Assembly: GCA_039807445.1 (NCBI GenBank)
Contig: JBDHRG010000193.1
Span: 1-7,185, forward strand
Reading direction: 5' to 3'
From: JBDHRG01 sp039807445
GTDB taxonomy: Bacteria > Pseudomonadota > Gammaproteobacteria > Competibacterales > Competibacteraceae
DNA length: 7,185 nt
The notes beneath the pieces are model-generated. The model did not search any database. It saw only the letters and a list, made by a program, of their open reading frames with translations, and was not told the origin of the DNA. The translations under genes were made by a program, and so were the position numbers. Positions 1 to 7,185 of this stretch are shown here, one piece after another; position 1 is the first letter of the stretch, and each line of letters starts with the position of its first letter.

Positions 1-333
1 GCCAGCCTGCGCGAGGGCGGCAAGGCCGACCTCGACAAGTTCGCCGGCGTGTACCAGCAGCTCGCCGCCAGCCTGCCGCCGGATTTGCCGGTGATCATCG
101 AGGTCCAGGGCCACACCGACCGCGCGCCGGTCACGCGTGGCCGCTTCCGCTCGAACTGGGAGCTGTCTTCGGCGCGCGCCCAGGACGTGGTCGATTACCT
201 GATCACGCGCGGCGTGCCCGCCGAGCGCCTGGCCGCGGTCGGCATGGGCGAGTTCCACCCGGTCGACCCGGGCGAAGGCCCGGACGCCTACCGCCGCAAC
301 CGCCGCATCGAGCTGAAGATCACCAGCAGGTGA
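1..333 (+). CDS. OmpA/MotB-family peptidoglycan-binding protein, C-terminal part (5' end outside window)
   Basis: The reading frame is open from base 1 to the TGA at 331-333, giving the last 110 residues of a longer protein. Counting from the window edge, it has GHTD at residues 37-40, SNWELSSARA at 51-60 and a closing RRNRRIEL segment. These are the hallmarks of the OmpA C-terminal fold that binds the diaminopimelate stem of peptidoglycan; in the family the Asp of GHTD and the Arg of the SxxRA helix contact the ligand. The SNWELS wording is closer to MotB/PomB-type stator proteins than to OmpA or Pal, so a MotB-like protein paired with a MotA/ExbB-type partner upstream is plausible but unseen. 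An internal GTG at 49 is not a credible start because the domain begins before it. The N-terminal membrane anchor expected for a stator protein lies outside the window, so flagellar MotB, a gliding/biopolymer stator and a generic OmpA-like lipoprotein cannot be told apart. Confidence 0.85.
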   Translation, partial: ASLREGGKADLDKFAGVYQQLAASLPPDLPVIIEVQGHTDRAPVTRGRFRSNWELSSARAQDVVDYLITRGVPAERLAAVGMGEFHPVDPGEGPDAYRRNRRIELKITSR

Positions 334-343
334 GCGGGGATCA

Positions 344-386
344 GGGATGAGGAATGAGGAATGAGGAAATGAGGAATGAGGAATGA
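344..386 (+). repeat. Purine-rich heptamer array (GGAATGA)
   Basis: Six tandem units begin 10 nt after the stop of the OmpA/MotB-like gene: GGGATGA (344-350), GGAATGA (351-357), GGAATGA (358-364), an 8-nt variant GGAAATGA (365-372), then GGAATGA twice (373-386), followed by a partial GGAC. The extra A in the fourth unit suggests slippage or indel. It is the purine arm of a two-arm structure whose pyrimidine arm starts at 398. No convincing coding function is seen. Confidence 0.9.
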
Positions 387-397
387 GGACTACGCTT

Positions 398-443
398 CCC
401 CATCCCCCATCCCCCATCCCCCATCCCCCATCCCCCATCCCCC
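398..443 (+). repeat. Perfect CCCCATC heptamer array
   Basis: Six identical copies of CCCCATC run from 398 to 439, followed by a partial CCCC (440-443). The array ends 8 nt before a possible -10 element of rraA. Heptanucleotide tandem repeats in intergenic DNA are known from cyanobacteria (STRR sequences), and I recall similar ones in some proteobacteria. The perfection of the copies suggests recent expansion by replication slippage. In RNA the array could pair imperfectly with the purine array at 344-386. Confidence 0.93.
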
Positions 444-451
444 GGCGGTGC

Positions 452-457
452 TACACT
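452..457 (+). promoter_or_regulatory. Possible -10 element for rraA
   Basis: TACACT matches the sigma-70 -10 consensus at 4 of 6 positions and would start transcription near 464, leaving a leader of about 24 nt that includes the GGGGAG ribosome binding site at 475-480. No good -35 hexamer lies 16-18 nt upstream, because that region falls inside the CCCCATC array. This is a weak call based on one hexamer. Confidence 0.3.
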
Positions 458-487
458 GCCCCCGCTTTCCAACCGGGGAGACACGAG

Positions 488-967
488 ATGGACTTCAAGA
501 CCGCCGATCTGTGCGACGCGCACGCCGAGGCGTTGCAGGTCGCCGAGCCGATTTTCGCCGACTTCGGCGGGCACATCGCCTTCAGCGGACGCATCAGCAC
601 GCTGAAGGCCTTCGAAGACAATTCGCTGGTGCGCAGGGCGTTCGAGGAGCCGGGCGAGGGGCGGGTGCTGGTGGTCGACGGCGGCGGTTCGCTGCGCTGC
701 GCGATGGTCGGCGACCAGCTCGCGGCGCTGGCGGCGAAGAACGGCTGGTCCGGGGTGATCGTCAACGGCTGCATCCGTGACTCGGCGGCGATCGCCGAAA
801 CCGCGCTCGGTGTCAAGGCACTGGCCACGCACCCGCTGAAGACCGTCAAGCGCAACGAGGGCCAGCGCGAGCTGCCGGTGCGCTTCGCCGGCGTGAGCTT
901 CGTTCCGGGTCATTACGTCTACGCCGACGAAGACGGCGTGGTCGTGTCGGAACAGCCGCTGGTCTGA
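488..967 (+). CDS. rraA: RraA-family protein (RNase E activity regulator / HMG aldolase-like)
   Basis: This 159-residue protein belongs to the RraA/methyltransferase-like fold family and is close in length to E. coli RraA (about 161). The start at ATG 488 is chosen because GGGGAG (475-480) sits 7 nt upstream and MDFKTADLCDAH matches the family's usual N-terminus; an in-frame extension to 383 would translate the repeat array. The conserved core VGDQLA (residues 74-79) and NGCIRD (93-98) are present. D76 and R97-D98 form the D-X20-R-D pattern reported as the minimal motif for 4-hydroxy-4-methyl-2-oxoglutarate aldolase/oxaloacetate decarboxylase activity in class II pyruvate aldolases. RraA in E. 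coli binds RNase E and inhibits mRNA decay. The context gives no aromatic-degradation genes, so an RNase E role or an unspecialised oxaloacetate decarboxylase are both open. The protein should be cytosolic; the family is usually trimeric. Confidence 0.93.
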   Translation: MDFKTADLCDAHAEALQVAEPIFADFGGHIAFSGRISTLKAFEDNSLVRRAFEEPGEGRVLVVDGGGSLRCAMVGDQLAALAAKNGWSGVIVNGCIRDSAAIAETALGVKALATHPLKTVKRNEGQRELPVRFAGVSFVPGHYVYADEDGVVVSEQPLV

Positions 968-984
968 TCGCCCAGTAGAGAGGG

Positions 985-1069
985 GCGAGGCGTGAGGGGT
1001 GAGGAAGGGGACGCCCGATTCACCGCTCAACCTGCTTTTCCCCTCACTCCTTGCACCTCACTCCTCACC
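985..1069 (+). repeat. Degenerate two-arm heptamer region between rraA and tex
   Basis: A purine arm of three 7-nt units, GCGAGGC (985-991), GTGAGGG (992-998) and GTGAGGA (999-1005), is followed by a pyrimidine arm of four units in one register: CCTCACT (1042-1048), CCTTGCA (1049-1055), CCTCACT (1056-1062) and CCTCACC (1063-1069). Two perfect 8-bp pairings link the arms: GTGAGGGG 992-999 with CCCCTCAC 1040-1047, and GGTGAGGA 998-1005 with TCCTCACC 1062-1069. They overlap at 998-999, so they cannot both form fully. This looks like a decayed version of the element upstream of rraA. It fills nearly the whole 110-nt gap and stops 8 nt before the tex start. Confidence 0.75.
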
Positions 1070-1077
1070 AGAACACC

Positions 1078-3368
<2,291 letters not shown>

Positions 3369-3375
<7 letters not shown>

Positions 3376-3410
3376 GGAAGGCATAGGCTGACTCGTCCGT
3401 TCCTCATCGC
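3369..3410 (+). repeat. 11-bp perfect inverted repeat overlapping the tex stop
   Basis: GCGATGAGGAA (3369-3379) is the exact reverse complement of TTCCTCATCGC (3400-3410), with a 20-nt loop. The left arm contains the tex stop codon (3373-3375). No T-run follows the right arm, so it is not a classical intrinsic terminator. It could protect the tex mRNA 3' end, attenuate readthrough into dgt, or be a relic of the heptamer elements, whose GAGGAA / TTCCTC words it shares. Confidence 0.7.
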
Positions 3411-3432
3411 GCATTCTCCATCGCCCATCCCT
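3405..3432 (+). repeat. Degenerate CATNNNN heptamers upstream of dgt
   Basis: Four consecutive 7-nt units each begin with CAT: CATCGCG (3405-3411), CATTCTC (3412-3418), CATCGCC (3419-3425) and CATCCCT (3426-3432). CATCCCC is the rotation of the CCCCATC unit seen at 398-443, so this looks like a worn copy of the same pyrimidine arm. The ribosome binding site of dgt follows 3 nt later. Confidence 0.65.
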
Positions 3433-3435
3433 CGC

Positions 3436-3444
3436 AGGAGGTGA
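3436..3444 (+). promoter_or_regulatory. Strong ribosome binding site for dgt
   Basis: AGGAGGTGA is a complete match to the anti-Shine-Dalgarno core and ends 5 nt before ATG 3450. It decides the start: the in-frame GTG at 3441 lies within this site and so cannot be the initiator it serves. Confidence 0.85.
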
Positions 3445-3449
3445 GGAAC

Positions 3450-4805
3450 ATGGACTGGAACCGCCTGCTGTCGCGCCAGCGGCTCGGCGTTGCCGCGCCG
3501 CCGGCGGCAAGGGACGAACCGCTGCGTACCGACTTCCAGCGCGACTTCGATCGCATCGTGTTCGCCTCGGCCTTCCGCCGGCTGCAAGACAAGACCCAGG
3601 TGTTCCCGCTGTCGTCGAACGACTACGTGCGCACGCGGCTGACGCACTCGCTCGAGGTGTCGAGCGTCGCGCGCAGCCTCGGCAACCAGGTCGGCGAGAC
3701 AGTGATCGCGCGCCACCGGCTGCGCGAGGTCGCCGCCACCGACTTCGGCGCGATCCTCGCCGCGGCGGCGCTGGCGCACGACCTCGGCAACCCGCCGTTC
3801 GGTCACGCCGGCGAAGACGGCATACGCCTGTTCTTCGAGGAGTCCATGCTCGGCCGGCGTCTGGTCGGGCAGATGGGGGCCGCCGAGGCCGCGGACCTGC
3901 TGCGCTTCGAGGGCAACGCCCAGGGCTTCCGCCTGGTGGCGCGGCTGCAGAGCCCCGACAACCGCGGCGGCATGCAGCTGACCTACGCCACACTCGGCGC
4001 CGCGGCCAAGTACCCGCGCGGTTCGATCGTCGACAACGATGCGGCCGCCGGCGGCGTGGCGTTTCGCAAGCTCGGCTATTATCAGGCCGATGCCGCGCTG
4101 TTTCGCGAGGCGGCCGAGGGGCTGGGGCTGGCGCCGGCCGGCCTCGGCGCGTGGCGGCGCCACCCGCTGGCGTACCTGCTCGAGGCGGCCGACGACATCT
4201 GCTACCGCATCGTCGACCTCGAGGATGCGGTGCGCCTCGGCCAGCTCGACCACCGCCTGGTGCTCGAGTCGCTGCTGCCGGTGACCGGGCTGGCCTCGGA
4301 TTCGCCGCGGCTGCGGCAGCTGAGCCGGTCCAAGGAGCGCATCGAGTACCTGCGCGCCAAGGCGATCGGCCGCATCATCGACGAGGTCTGCCGGCTGTTC
4401 CTCGAGCTCGAGGGCGAGATCCTGGCGGGCGGCTTCGGCGGCGAGCTGCTCGACGCGATCCCGAGCCGCGATGCGATGCGCGCGATGAAGGAGCTGGCGC
4501 TGCGCGAGGTGTACTTCTCGACGCCGGTGGTCGAGGTGCAGGCGGCCGGCTTCGAAGTGCTCGGCGGGCTGCTCGAAGCCTTCGTCGGCGCGGCCACCGA
4601 CGCCGCCGAGCGCGGCGCGCAGGCCAGCGCGCGCAAGCGCATGCTGCTGCACCTGATCCCCGAGCAGTTCGTCGGCGCCGAGCGCGAGCCGCTCGCCGAC
4701 CCCTACCTGCGCACGCTGCGGATCACCGACTTCGTCTCGGGCATGACCGATTCGTACGCGGTCAGCCTGTTCAAGAAGATCACCGGCATGTCGCTGCCGA
4801 CCTGA
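3450..4805 (+). CDS. dgt: Deoxyguanosinetriphosphate triphosphohydrolase-like HD protein
   Basis: A 451-residue dGTPase-family protein (E. coli Dgt is 505). These enzymes cleave dNTPs to deoxynucleoside and inorganic tripolyphosphate and help set dNTP pools in the cytosol. The family opening DFDRIVFASAFRRLQDKTQVFP is present near residues 29-50. The metal-binding HD residues are visible: H66 in RTRLTHSLEV, H110-D111 in LAHDLGNPPFGH (with H119 also conserved), and a distal Asp in EAADDICY (D248/D249). FEGNAQGFR is the usual substrate-pocket motif. No truncation or frameshift is seen. The shorter length fits the more widespread non-enterobacterial dGTPase branch, where substrate preference can be broader than dGTP and is often activated by other dNTPs; this cannot be read from sequence alone. 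The gene starts 74 nt after tex in the same direction, with a strong ribosome binding site of its own. Confidence 0.93.
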   Translation: MDWNRLLSRQRLGVAAPPAARDEPLRTDFQRDFDRIVFASAFRRLQDKTQVFPLSSNDYVRTRLTHSLEVSSVARSLGNQVGETVIARHRLREVAATDFGAILAAAALAHDLGNPPFGHAGEDGIRLFFEESMLGRRLVGQMGAAEAADLLRFEGNAQGFRLVARLQSPDNRGGMQLTYATLGAAAKYPRGSIVDNDAAAGGVAFRKLGYYQADAALFREAAEGLGLAPAGLGAWRRHPLAYLLEAADDICYRIVDLEDAVRLGQLDHRLVLESLLPVTGLASDSPRLRQLSRSKERIEYLRAKAIGRIIDEVCRLFLELEGEILAGGFGGELLDAIPSRDAMRAMKELALREVYFSTPVVEVQAAGFEVLGGLLEAFVGAATDAAERGAQASARKRMLLHLIPEQFVGAEREPLADPYLRTLRITDFVSGMTDSYAVSLFKKITGMSLPT

Positions 4806-4835
4806 ACCGGGGCTGCGCCACCGCCGCCAGGGGAC

Positions 4836-4841
4836 TATGCT
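4836..4841 (+). promoter_or_regulatory. Possible -10 element for the hydroxybutyrate dehydrogenase gene
   Basis: TATGCT matches the sigma-70 -10 consensus at 4 of 6 positions, 37 nt before ATG 4879, giving a leader of about 30 nt with AGGAGG at 4866-4871. No clear -35 hexamer is seen. The rest of the 73-nt gap after dgt holds no repeat array and no terminator-like hairpin. Confidence 0.3.
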
Positions 4842-4878
4842 GCCGGCTGGCATCCGAACAGGCAGAGGAGGGGGACAC

Positions 4879-5661
4879 ATGCTCAAGGGAAAAACAGCGC
4901 TGGTGACCGGATCGACCAGCGGTATCGGCTTGGGCATCGCGCGGGCGCTGGCGGCGCAGGGCGCCAACCTGGTGCTGAACGGCTTCGGCGATGCGGCCGA
5001 GATCGAGCGGCTGCGCGCCGCGCTGGCCGCCGAGTTCGGCGTCGAGGTGCGCTACTCGGCGGCCGACATGAGCCGCGGCGAACAGGTCACGGCGATGGTG
5101 CAGGAGGCCGAGGCCGCATTCGGCGCGGTCGACGTGCTGGTCAACAACGCCGGCATCCAGTTCGTCGCGCCGATCGACGAGTTCCCGGTCGAGAAGTGGG
5201 AGCAGATCATCGCGATCAACTTCTCGTCGAACTTCTACGCGATCCGCGCCGCGTTGCCGGGCATGAAGCGCCGCGGCTGGGGCCGGATCGTCAACATCGC
5301 CTCGGCGCACGGGCTGGTGGCTTCGCCGTTCAAGTCGGCTTACGTCGGCGCCAAGCACGGCGTCGTCGGGCTGACCAAGGTGGTGGCGCTCGAGCTGGCC
5401 GAAACCGCGATCACCTGCAACGCGATCTGCCCCGGCTACGTCAAGACGCCGCTGGTCGAAGGCCAGATCCGGGACCAGGCGAAGGTGCACGGCATGTCGG
5501 AAGCGCAGGTGATCCGCGACGTGATCCTCGCCTCGCAGCCGAACAAGCGCTTCGTCGAAGTCGAGCAGATCGGTGCGCTGGTGGTGTTCCTGTGCTCCGA
5601 AGCCGCCAGCTCGATCACCGGCACGGCGCTGCCGATCGACGGCGGCTGGACGGCGCGCTGA
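4879..5661 (+). CDS. hbdH: D-3-hydroxybutyrate dehydrogenase (short-chain dehydrogenase)
   Basis: This 260-residue short-chain dehydrogenase/reductase has the NAD-binding TGSTSGIG (residues 10-17), NNAG (89-92) and the catalytic set N114, S142, Y155 and K159. Residues recalled as substrate-binding in Pseudomonas 3-hydroxybutyrate dehydrogenase fall at identical numbers here: Q94, H144, K152 and Q196, plus W257 near the C-terminus. This makes the assignment much firmer than a generic SDR call. The enzyme oxidises (R)-3-hydroxybutyrate to acetoacetate with NAD+, the step after depolymerisation of polyhydroxybutyrate. It should be a cytosolic tetramer. One difference is Y187, where Pseudomonas fragi has Trp. 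The start is ATG 4879, with AGGAGG 7 nt upstream; an in-frame ATG at 4837 would add 14 residues that break the family's N-terminus. It sits 73 nt after dgt and 82 nt before napG, so it may be transcribed on its own. The symbol bdhA is also used. Confidence 0.93.
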   Translation: MLKGKTALVTGSTSGIGLGIARALAAQGANLVLNGFGDAAEIERLRAALAAEFGVEVRYSAADMSRGEQVTAMVQEAEAAFGAVDVLVNNAGIQFVAPIDEFPVEKWEQIIAINFSSNFYAIRAALPGMKRRGWGRIVNIASAHGLVASPFKSAYVGAKHGVVGLTKVVALELAETAITCNAICPGYVKTPLVEGQIRDQAKVHGMSEAQVIRDVILASQPNKRFVEVEQIGALVVFLCSEAASSITGTALPIDGGWTAR

Positions 5662-5688
5662 GGCGCGCCGCGCCGACCTGGCTCGCGC

Positions 5689-5717
5689 TCGACGCCTGCG
5701 GTCGGCCGGGATAGGCT
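5689..5717 (+). promoter_or_regulatory. Possible sigma-70-type promoter for napGH
   Basis: TCGACG (5689-5694, 4 of 6 to TTGACA) and TAGGCT (5712-5717, 3 of 6 to TATAAT) are separated by exactly 17 nt. Transcription would start near 5724, just ahead of the GGAGGT ribosome binding site (5733-5738). No TTGAT-N4-ATCAA FNR/Anr box is present in the 82-nt gap, which is notable for genes of anaerobic respiration. Weak matches in GC-rich DNA make this tentative. Confidence 0.3.
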
Positions 5718-5743
5718 CGGCGGACTGCCTGCGGAGGTCGCCG

Positions 5744-6361
5744 ATGCCCGTTCGCCGTCTGTCGCGGCGCAAGCTGCTTGCCAGCGCGCTCGCCGGTGCC
5801 GCCGGCGTCGGCCTGGCCTGGCTGCTCGGGCGGATCGAGCAGGCTCGCGCCCTGCCGGGCGATGCGATCCGCCCACCCGGCGCGCTGCCCGAGGCCGAGT
5901 TCCTCGCCGCCTGCATCCGCTGCGGGCTGTGCGTGCGCGCCTGCCCGTTCGACACGCTGCGCCTCGCCGATCTCGGCGAAGCGGTGCCGGTCGGAACGCC
6001 GTACTTCGTCGCGCGCGCGCTCCCCTGCGAGATGTGCCGCGACATCCCCTGCCGCGCGGCCTGTCCGACCGGCGCGCTGAGCCCGGCGCTCGCCGACATC
6101 GGCGCGGCGCGCATGGGGACCGCGGCGCTGAGCGCGCCGCAGTCCTGCTACAGCTGGACCGGCCAGGCCTATTGCGACAGCTGCGTGCGCGCCTGCCCGG
6201 TGGGGAAGGCAGCGATCACGCTGCACCCGGGCCGCACCGCGGGCGGCGGGGGCTTCGCGCCGACGGTCGACCCCGAACACTGCACCGGCTGCGGCAAATG
6301 CGAGCATGCCTGCGTGCTCGAGCGGGCGGCGATCGCGGTGCAGGCGCGCCATGCGGACTGA
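5744..6361 (+). CDS. napG: NapG-type periplasmic ferredoxin (four [4Fe-4S] clusters)
   Basis: A 205-residue protein that starts with a twin-arginine-type leader (LSRRKLLASALAGAAGVGLAWLL, residues 6-28), as expected for a cofactor-loaded protein exported or anchored by Tat. Four cysteine groups follow: C57/60/63/67, C95/98/103/107, C135/144/147/151 and C180/183/186/190, the NapG/MauM arrangement for four [4Fe-4S] clusters. NapG works with membrane NapH to pass electrons from quinol to the periplasmic nitrate reductase NapAB. It is somewhat shorter than E. coli NapG (231). The start is ATG 5744 with GGAGGT 5 nt upstream; the frame is open further upstream but that DNA lies inside the dehydrogenase gene. 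The last 11 nt overlap napH, so translation is probably coupled. Related NapG-like proteins (NosG) occur in clade II nitrous oxide reductase clusters; without the downstream genes this alternative stays open. Confidence 0.92.
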   Translation: MPVRRLSRRKLLASALAGAAGVGLAWLLGRIEQARALPGDAIRPPGALPEAEFLAACIRCGLCVRACPFDTLRLADLGEAVPVGTPYFVARALPCEMCRDIPCRAACPTGALSPALADIGAARMGTAALSAPQSCYSWTGQAYCDSCVRACPVGKAAITLHPGRTAGGGGFAPTVDPEHCTGCGKCEHACVLERAAIAVQARHAD

Positions 6362-7185
6362 TCGGCGATGGCGCGGGCGCGTGCACCGGCGCCGCTGGAC
6401 GATCCTGCGCCGCGCCTGCCAGTTCGGCGTGCTCGCCGCCTTCGTCGCCGGCCCCTGGTTCGGGGTGTGGGTGCTGCGCGGCTCGCTCGCCTCGAGCACG
6501 GTGCTGGATGCCTTGCCGCTGACCGATCCCTTCGTCGCGCTGCAGTCGCTCGCCGCCGGCCATCGGCTCGGGGGTGCGGCGCTCGGCGGCGCCGTGCTGG
6601 TCGCCGTCGTCTACTGGCTGCTCGGCGGGCGCAGCTTCTGCGCCTGGGTCTGCCCGATCAACCCGGTCACCGACGCCGCCGCCTGGCTGCGCCGGCGTCT
6701 GGGGCTGCGGCTGGAGGTTCGGCGCAAGCCCGACCGGCGCCTGCGGCTCGGCGTGATGCTGGCCGTGCTCGGACTGTCGGCCATCTCGGGCAGCGTGGCC
6801 TGGGAGGTGGTCAACCCGATCACGCTGACGCAGCGGGCGCTGGTGTTCGGGCTGGCCTGGGGCGGGTGCGCGGCGCTGGCGGTGCTGCTGTTCGACCTGC
6901 TGGTGCTCGAACGCGGCTGGTGCGGCCACCTCTGCCCGGTCGGCGCCATGTACGGGGTGCTCGGGCGCGCCAGCGTGCTACGCGTGCGCGCCGACCGGCG
7001 CGCGGCCTGCACCGGCTGCGGCGACTGCTTCAGCGCCTGTCCCGAACCGCAGGTCATCGCCCCGGCGCTGCACGGCGCCGTCCACGGGCGCGGCCCGGTG
7101 ATCGCGAGCGGCGACTGCATCCACTGCGGGCGCTGCATCGAGGTCTGCGACGCCGAGGTGTTCCGCTTCGGCTCGCGCTTCGGGC
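6351..7185 (+). CDS. napH: NapH-type membrane quinol dehydrogenase, 3' end cut by window
   Basis: The frame from ATG 6351 is open to the window end, giving 278 residues; E. coli NapH has 287, so only a few codons are probably missing. Four hydrophobic segments are seen at about 22-44, 73-92, 131-152 and 164-187. Two CxxxCP motifs follow segments 2 and 4 (C97/C101 in FCAWVCP and C191/C195 in WCGHLCP), the NapH hallmark. Two ferredoxin motifs come next: C220/223/226/230 and C256/259/262/266, facing the cytoplasm in the accepted topology. The very basic first 21 residues (many Arg) fit a cytoplasmic N-terminus. NapH oxidises quinol and delivers electrons to NapG. The start codon overlaps the end of napG by 11 nt and no strong ribosome binding site precedes it, consistent with translational coupling. 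NosH of clade II nitrous oxide reduction systems is a close relative and cannot be excluded. Confidence 0.92.
   Translation, partial: MRTDRRWRGRVHRRRWTILRRACQFGVLAAFVAGPWFGVWVLRGSLASSTVLDALPLTDPFVALQSLAAGHRLGGAALGGAVLVAVVYWLLGGRSFCAWVCPINPVTDAAAWLRRRLGLRLEVRRKPDRRLRLGVMLAVLGLSAISGSVAWEVVNPITLTQRALVFGLAWGGCAALAVLLFDLLVLERGWCGHLCPVGAMYGVLGRASVLRVRADRRAACTGCGDCFSACPEPQVIAPALHGAVHGRGPVIASGDCIHCGRCIEVCDAEVFRFGSRFG

Noticed and set aside
398..443. Possible CRISPR-like array
   Set aside because: The units are 7 nt and directly abutting with no spacers, and no cas genes are present.
383..487. N-terminal extension of rraA through the heptamer array
   Set aside because: The frame is open, but the extension would encode repeat-derived Pro/His/Ser residues. 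ATG 488 has a good ribosome binding site and matches the usual family start.
341..1030. Minus-strand frame containing a repeated GDGGWGM-type peptide
   Set aside because: The peptide repeat is only the translation of the CCCCATC array on the opposite strand, and the rest is the shadow of rraA. No ribosome binding site or family match is seen.
4837..4878. Upstream in-frame ATG for the hydroxybutyrate dehydrogenase
   Set aside because: It overlaps the candidate -10 hexamer and would add residues not found in the family. The residue numbering of the active site fits the start at 4879 exactly.
5662..5680. GGCGCGCC-rich stretch after the dehydrogenase stop as a terminator
   Set aside because: Only a 5-bp stem with a 3-nt loop can be drawn and there is no T-run. 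Such words are common by chance at this GC content.
5929..6522. Alternative + strand frame across napG and napH
   Set aside because: It is an off-frame translation rich in Arg, Ala and Gly that lacks the cysteine motifs. The napG and napH frames explain the sequence.

Overview
The window is a GC-rich, tightly packed stretch of chromosome. Every supported gene lies on the + strand. It most resembles a betaproteobacterium, probably a denitrifying, polyhydroxybutyrate-storing lineage such as the Rhodocyclales. This placement is inferred from composition and gene content (Tex, Dgt, 3-hydroxybutyrate dehydrogenase, NapGH) and has not been tested by any search.

Layout: (1) the 3' end of an OmpA/MotB-type peptidoglycan-binding protein (1-333, 5' end missing); (2) a 154-nt gap with two heptamer repeat arrays; (3) rraA (488-967); (4) a 110-nt gap with degenerate heptamers of the same style; (5) tex (1078-3375); (6) a short gap with an 11-bp inverted repeat and more degenerate heptamers; (7) dgt, a dGTPase-family HD phosphohydrolase (3450-4805); (8) a 3-hydroxybutyrate dehydrogenase gene (4879-5661); (9) napG (5744-6361) overlapping napH (6351 onward), which runs off the 3' end probably only a few codons short of its stop.

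The genes fall into a housekeeping block (RraA, Tex, Dgt: RNA turnover or aldolase, transcription/translation accessory factor, dNTP control) and a redox block. In the redox block the dehydrogenase yields NADH and acetoacetate from storage polymer, and NapG/NapH form a quinol-oxidising iron-sulfur module that feeds electrons to a periplasmic reductase, most likely nitrate reductase.

The most unusual signal is not a gene. The three gaps between the first four genes each carry a purine-rich segment followed by a pyrimidine-rich segment built on a 7-nt period, in the same polarity, ranging from perfect (six CCCCATC copies) to heavily decayed. The two downstream gaps (4806-4878 and 5662-5743) lack them. 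I see no new defence, mobile or biosynthetic system, no CRISPR, no insertion sequence and no RNA gene.
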